DNA from: an uncultured Collinsella sp.
Lineage (GTDB): Bacteria > Actinomycetota > Coriobacteriia > Coriobacteriales > Coriobacteriaceae
Length of the DNA: 7,243 nucleotides
Assembly (NCBI GenBank): GCA_902495155.1
Contig: CABUWD010000102.1
Span: forward strand, 1-7,243
Direction: 5' to 3'
Position numbers and translations under genes: made by a program. Shown in pieces: positions 6,051 to 7,243 of this stretch (its first letter is position 1; each line of letters opens with the position of its first letter). The notes below the pieces were generated by a model. It was given only the letters and a program-made list of their open reading frames with translations, searched no databases and was not told where the DNA came from.

Positions 6051-6266
6051 TCATTCCCCCTCGTCCCACGAACCAGTCCCAAGCAACTCATCGACAGAGC
6101 ACCCATAGAATCTGGCAAGCTTCACAAGCTTCGTTCCATTTATCTCGCGCTGCCCGTTTTCAATCATCGAGTACATGGGTACGCCGATGCCGAGTGCGCT
6201 GGCAACCTCTGGCTGCTTCTTCTTGTATTTGAGCCTCGTTTCTTTGAGGCGAAACTTCATGCCCAC
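6051..6266 (-). CDS. Small XRE-family HTH protein, probable lysogeny (CI-like) repressor
   Basis: The 71-aa product is essentially one helix-turn-helix domain. KQPEVASALGIGVPMYSMIE (22-41) is the Gln-x3-Ala-x3-Gly XRE signature followed by the recognition helix and NGQREI; the end KLARFYGCSVDELLG is the typical fifth helix. It has no C-terminal oligomerisation, LexA-type autocleavage or metallopeptidase part, unlike lambda CI. It is divergent from the Cro-like gene across a 135-bp operator region, and its promoter overlaps an operator, so autoregulation is likely. The start drawn is GTG 6266-6264, 5 nt from AGGAGG. An in-frame ATG two codons later (6260-6258) is 11 nt from the same site and also possible. 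Repressor rather than Cro is inferred from its leftward orientation in the integrase-side operon. Confidence 0.88.
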   Translation of the reverse strand: MGMKFRLKETRLKYKKKQPEVASALGIGVPMYSMIENGQREINGTKLVKLARFYGCSVDELLGTGSWDEGE

Positions 6267-6295
6267 GGTTACCTCCTGTTTCTAAGCGTGAGCAT

Positions 6296-6324
6296 ATTGT
6301 ACAAAAAGATTTACAAATAGTGAA
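6296..6324 (-). promoter_or_regulatory. Leftward promoter of repressor operon (PRM-like)
   Basis: On the minus strand TTCACT (6324-6319) and TACAAT (6301-6296) are separated by 17 bp; the -10 matches 5 of 6 and the -35 matches 4 of 6. The predicted start is near 6289. The -35 lies within the leftmost operator copy (6310-6324), so a bound regulator would occlude RNA polymerase. Confidence 0.65.
6310..6324. promoter_or_regulatory. Operator copy 1 (TTTAC-AAATA-GTGAA)
   Basis: This is an imperfect 5+5+5 palindrome with one mismatch in the left arm relative to the other two copies. Bases 6313-6326 are an exact 14-bp repeat of 6378-6391. It overlaps the -35 of the leftward promoter. It is a probable binding site for the repressor and/or the Cro-like protein. 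Confidence 0.7.
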
Positions 6325-6331
6325 ATCATGC

Positions 6332-6360
6332 TTGCAAACAGCTGAGCACTAATCTATATT
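6332..6360 (+). promoter_or_regulatory. Rightward promoter of the Cro-like operon (PR-like)
   Basis: TTGCAA (6332-6337) and TATATT (6355-6360) are separated by exactly 17 bp, and each hexamer is close to consensus. The predicted start, near 6367, lies inside operator copy 2, so occupancy there should shut off the rightward genes. Confidence 0.75.
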
Positions 6361-6373
6361 CACGTATTGTGAA
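6359..6373. promoter_or_regulatory. Operator copy 2 (TTCAC-GTATT-GTGAA)
   Basis: This is a perfect 5-bp inverted repeat with a 5-nt spacer, overlapping the -10 end and the start point of the rightward promoter. It is separated by a single base from copy 3, so the two centres are 16 bp apart, about one and a half helical turns. Confidence 0.8.
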
Positions 6374-6374
6374 G

Positions 6375-6389
6375 TTCACAAATAGTGAA
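6375..6389. promoter_or_regulatory. Operator copy 3 (TTCAC-AAATA-GTGAA)
   Basis: This is a perfect 5-bp inverted repeat with the same spacer sequence as copy 1. It lies just downstream of the rightward start point and 2 nt before the GGAGG ribosome site of the Cro-like gene. Tandem placement with copy 2 suggests cooperative binding. Confidence 0.8.
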
Positions 6390-6401
6390 ATGGAGGTGCA
6401 A

Positions 6402-6608
6402 ATGAATCCCATTGCTAGCGAACGTGTCCGCATTGGTCTCAGTCAAGAGGACCTGGCAGAGAAGATCGGCCTCAAGAGTCGAGCTACTGTCGCCAGTTAT
6501 GAGAATGGAGGAGAGATCCCCGGCTCGAAACTGGTGGCGATGACTCGCCTGTTTAAGTGTTCGGCTGACTACCTACTCGGTCTTACCGACAACCGGACGG
6601 TGTCCTAG
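6402..6608 (+). CDS. XRE-family HTH protein, probable Cro-like regulator
   Basis: The 68-aa protein is a single HTH domain: ERVRIGLSQEDLAEKIGL (7-24) then SRATVASYENGGEIPGSKL (26-44) and a final helix RLFKCSADYLLGLTD (49-63), the XRE signature. It is the first gene rightward from the operator region and the natural partner and antagonist of the divergent repressor. I chose ATG 6402-6404 because GGAGG (6392-6396) lies 5 nt upstream. A longer frame from GTG 6369 would begin next to the predicted transcription start and run through operator copy 3, which is unlikely. The next gene starts immediately after its stop (TAG-ATG). Confidence 0.88.
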   Translation: MNPIASERVRIGLSQEDLAEKIGLKSRATVASYENGGEIPGSKLVAMTRLFKCSADYLLGLTDNRTVS

Positions 6609-6734
6609 ATGGACGCCAAGGAGCACGAAAGTAAGCCCAAGACCCCGCGCGAGATAGCGCTCGACACCATGTGCTCGACGCTTCGGGCGGCGTACCGAGA
6701 ATGGGAGCGGAAGGAGGGGAGCAAGAGACAGTGA
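6609..6734 (+). CDS. Small hypothetical protein (41 aa)
   Basis: I do not recognise this product (MDAKEHESKPKTPREIALDT, continuing to a charged end WERKEGSKRQ). It is highly charged, probably helical between residues about 15 and 37, and has one Cys. Its ATG directly follows the stop of the Cro-like gene with no gap, and its TGA overlaps the GTG of the next gene by 4 nt. Both junctions argue that it is translated by coupling as part of the early rightward operon. It has no strong ribosome site of its own and would rely on termination-reinitiation. Confidence 0.65.
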   Translation: MDAKEHESKPKTPREIALDTMCSTLRAAYREWERKEGSKRQ

Positions 6735-7084
6735 GGCAATGGTCGACACGTGAGATCCGGTACCTGAAGGAACACGCCGGCGACGGAGCCAAGGAGATAG
6801 CCAGGGCGCTCGGACGGACTACCGAGGCCGTGAAGCTCCAGGCGAGGAAGTGCTGCATATCGCTCCGGCAGCGTTGGATGTGCCCGAAGTGCGGGCGCAT
6901 GACGTTCAAGCCGCTGAACAAGGCGAACGGCTGGTGCGCGGAGTGCACGAAGGAGGGCCACGTGGCAGAGCTCAGGGAGCAGGCCAGCGCGATGCGCGAG
7001 GAGGCTGCGAGGTCCAAGCGGAACGACCGCGAGCGGCAGAGGTGCTACAGCGCCAAGAGCCGCGCGAAAAAGTCCCAAAAATAA
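6731..7084 (+). CDS. DNA-binding protein with HTH domain and zinc ribbon
   Basis: The 117-aa protein starts MRQWSTREIRYLKEHAGDGA. A Myb/SANT- or sigma-like helix-turn-helix occupies about residues 3-41, with W4, the motif KEIARALGRTTEAVKLQARK (21-40) and a recognition helix over the last part. A zinc ribbon follows: CPKC (51-54) and CAEC (69-72). The tail (about 80-117) is helical and strongly basic. HTH plus zinc-ribbon proteins of this type are common in the early or late regulatory regions of actinobacterial phages; the exact target is unknown. GTG 6731 is preferred because it overlaps the previous stop (GTGA) and follows GGAGGGG by about 11 nt. An in-frame ATG at 6701 or 6671 would add 10-20 unconserved-looking residues inside the upstream gene. 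Confidence 0.78.
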   Translation: MRQWSTREIRYLKEHAGDGAKEIARALGRTTEAVKLQARKCCISLRQRWMCPKCGRMTFKPLNKANGWCAECTKEGHVAELREQASAMREEAARSKRNDRERQRCYSAKSRAKKSQK

Positions 7085-7140
7085 AGACCCTAAAAAGCAC
7101 CCTAGCCCTGACCTGCGGAAACATCAGAAGGGAACACAAG

Positions 7141-7243
7141 ATGTACACATACAAAGAAGCGAGCGCCCCCAGCTACCAACTTGTGAGCACTCGCCGAAAC
7201 AGCCCCAGACATGAGGCTCAGACCATCATAGCTCCCAAGTCAT
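7141..7243 (+). CDS. Start of a hypothetical protein, cut at window edge
   Basis: An ATG at 7141 opens a frame with no stop to the window end (34 codons, beginning MYTYKEASAPSYQLVSTRRN). AAGGG lies about 8 nt upstream. It follows the HTH/zinc-ribbon gene by 56 bp on the same strand. The product is not recognised, and the short visible length makes the call uncertain. Confidence 0.45.
   Translation, partial: MYTYKEASAPSYQLVSTRRNSPRHEAQTIIAPKS

Noticed and set aside
5535..6320. A 261-codon plus-strand frame opposite the 298-aa gene and the repressor
   Set aside because: It runs through the repressor, the start region and the operator side, has no ribosome site, and the opposing genes have good starts, couplings and a recognised HTH domain.
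6369..6401. N-terminal extension of the Cro-like protein from GTG 6369
   Set aside because: It would begin at the predicted transcription start, run through an operator, and lacks a leader for ribosome binding; ATG 6402 has an ideal site.
5053..7243. A second copy of the tRNA 3' end (attR), CRISPR array or insertion sequence
   Set aside because: I looked for repeats of the tRNA T-arm/acceptor sequence, regularly spaced repeats and transposase motifs, and saw none in the window.

Overview
The window is high-GC bacterial DNA holding a host biosynthetic operon, a tRNA gene, and the left end of an integrated element (probably a prophage) inserted at that tRNA. Base composition, the serine integrase and the style of the aromatic genes suggest an actinomycete-type host, most likely a gut Coriobacteriia (Collinsella-like). 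This assignment is from general recognition, not from a search.

Positions 1-3376, all on the minus strand, form a tightly packed aromatic amino acid operon. Its transcription order is DAHP synthase (type I-beta, 340 aa), prephenate dehydrogenase (304 aa), 3-dehydroquinate synthase (368 aa) and EPSP synthase (cut by the window edge at base 1). Spacings are 3 bp, 36 bp and a 7-bp overlap. The genes supply the first, second and sixth steps of the shikimate/chorismate pathway plus the committed step to tyrosine. The leader before the first gene holds a terminator-like hairpin (3410-3433).

A plus-strand tRNA-Arg(CCG) gene lies at 3581-3657 with a good promoter in front and a terminator hairpin behind. 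The hairpin lies inside the 3' coding part of the next gene, a minus-strand large serine integrase (3592-5052) whose last 21 residues and stop codon are read from the antisense strand of the tRNA. This marks the tRNA as the probable attachment site and the tRNA/integrase junction as the left end of the element.

From there the element has a classical lysogeny-module layout. The leftward genes are a 71-aa XRE repressor, a 298-aa unknown protein and the integrase. The rightward genes are a 68-aa Cro-like XRE protein, a 41-aa protein, a 117-aa HTH plus zinc-ribbon protein, and a partial ORF running off the window. The repressor/Cro intergenic region carries two divergent sigma-70-like promoters and three copies of the palindrome TTCAC-N5-GTGAA, placed to control both. 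No structural, replication or conjugation genes are in view, so prophage versus other integrative element is not settled.

The most interesting points are the integrase C-terminus built from tRNA antisense sequence, an element-encoded terminator for the host tRNA, the minimal repressor without any sensing domain, and the unrecognised 298-aa partner with an apparent internal duplication.
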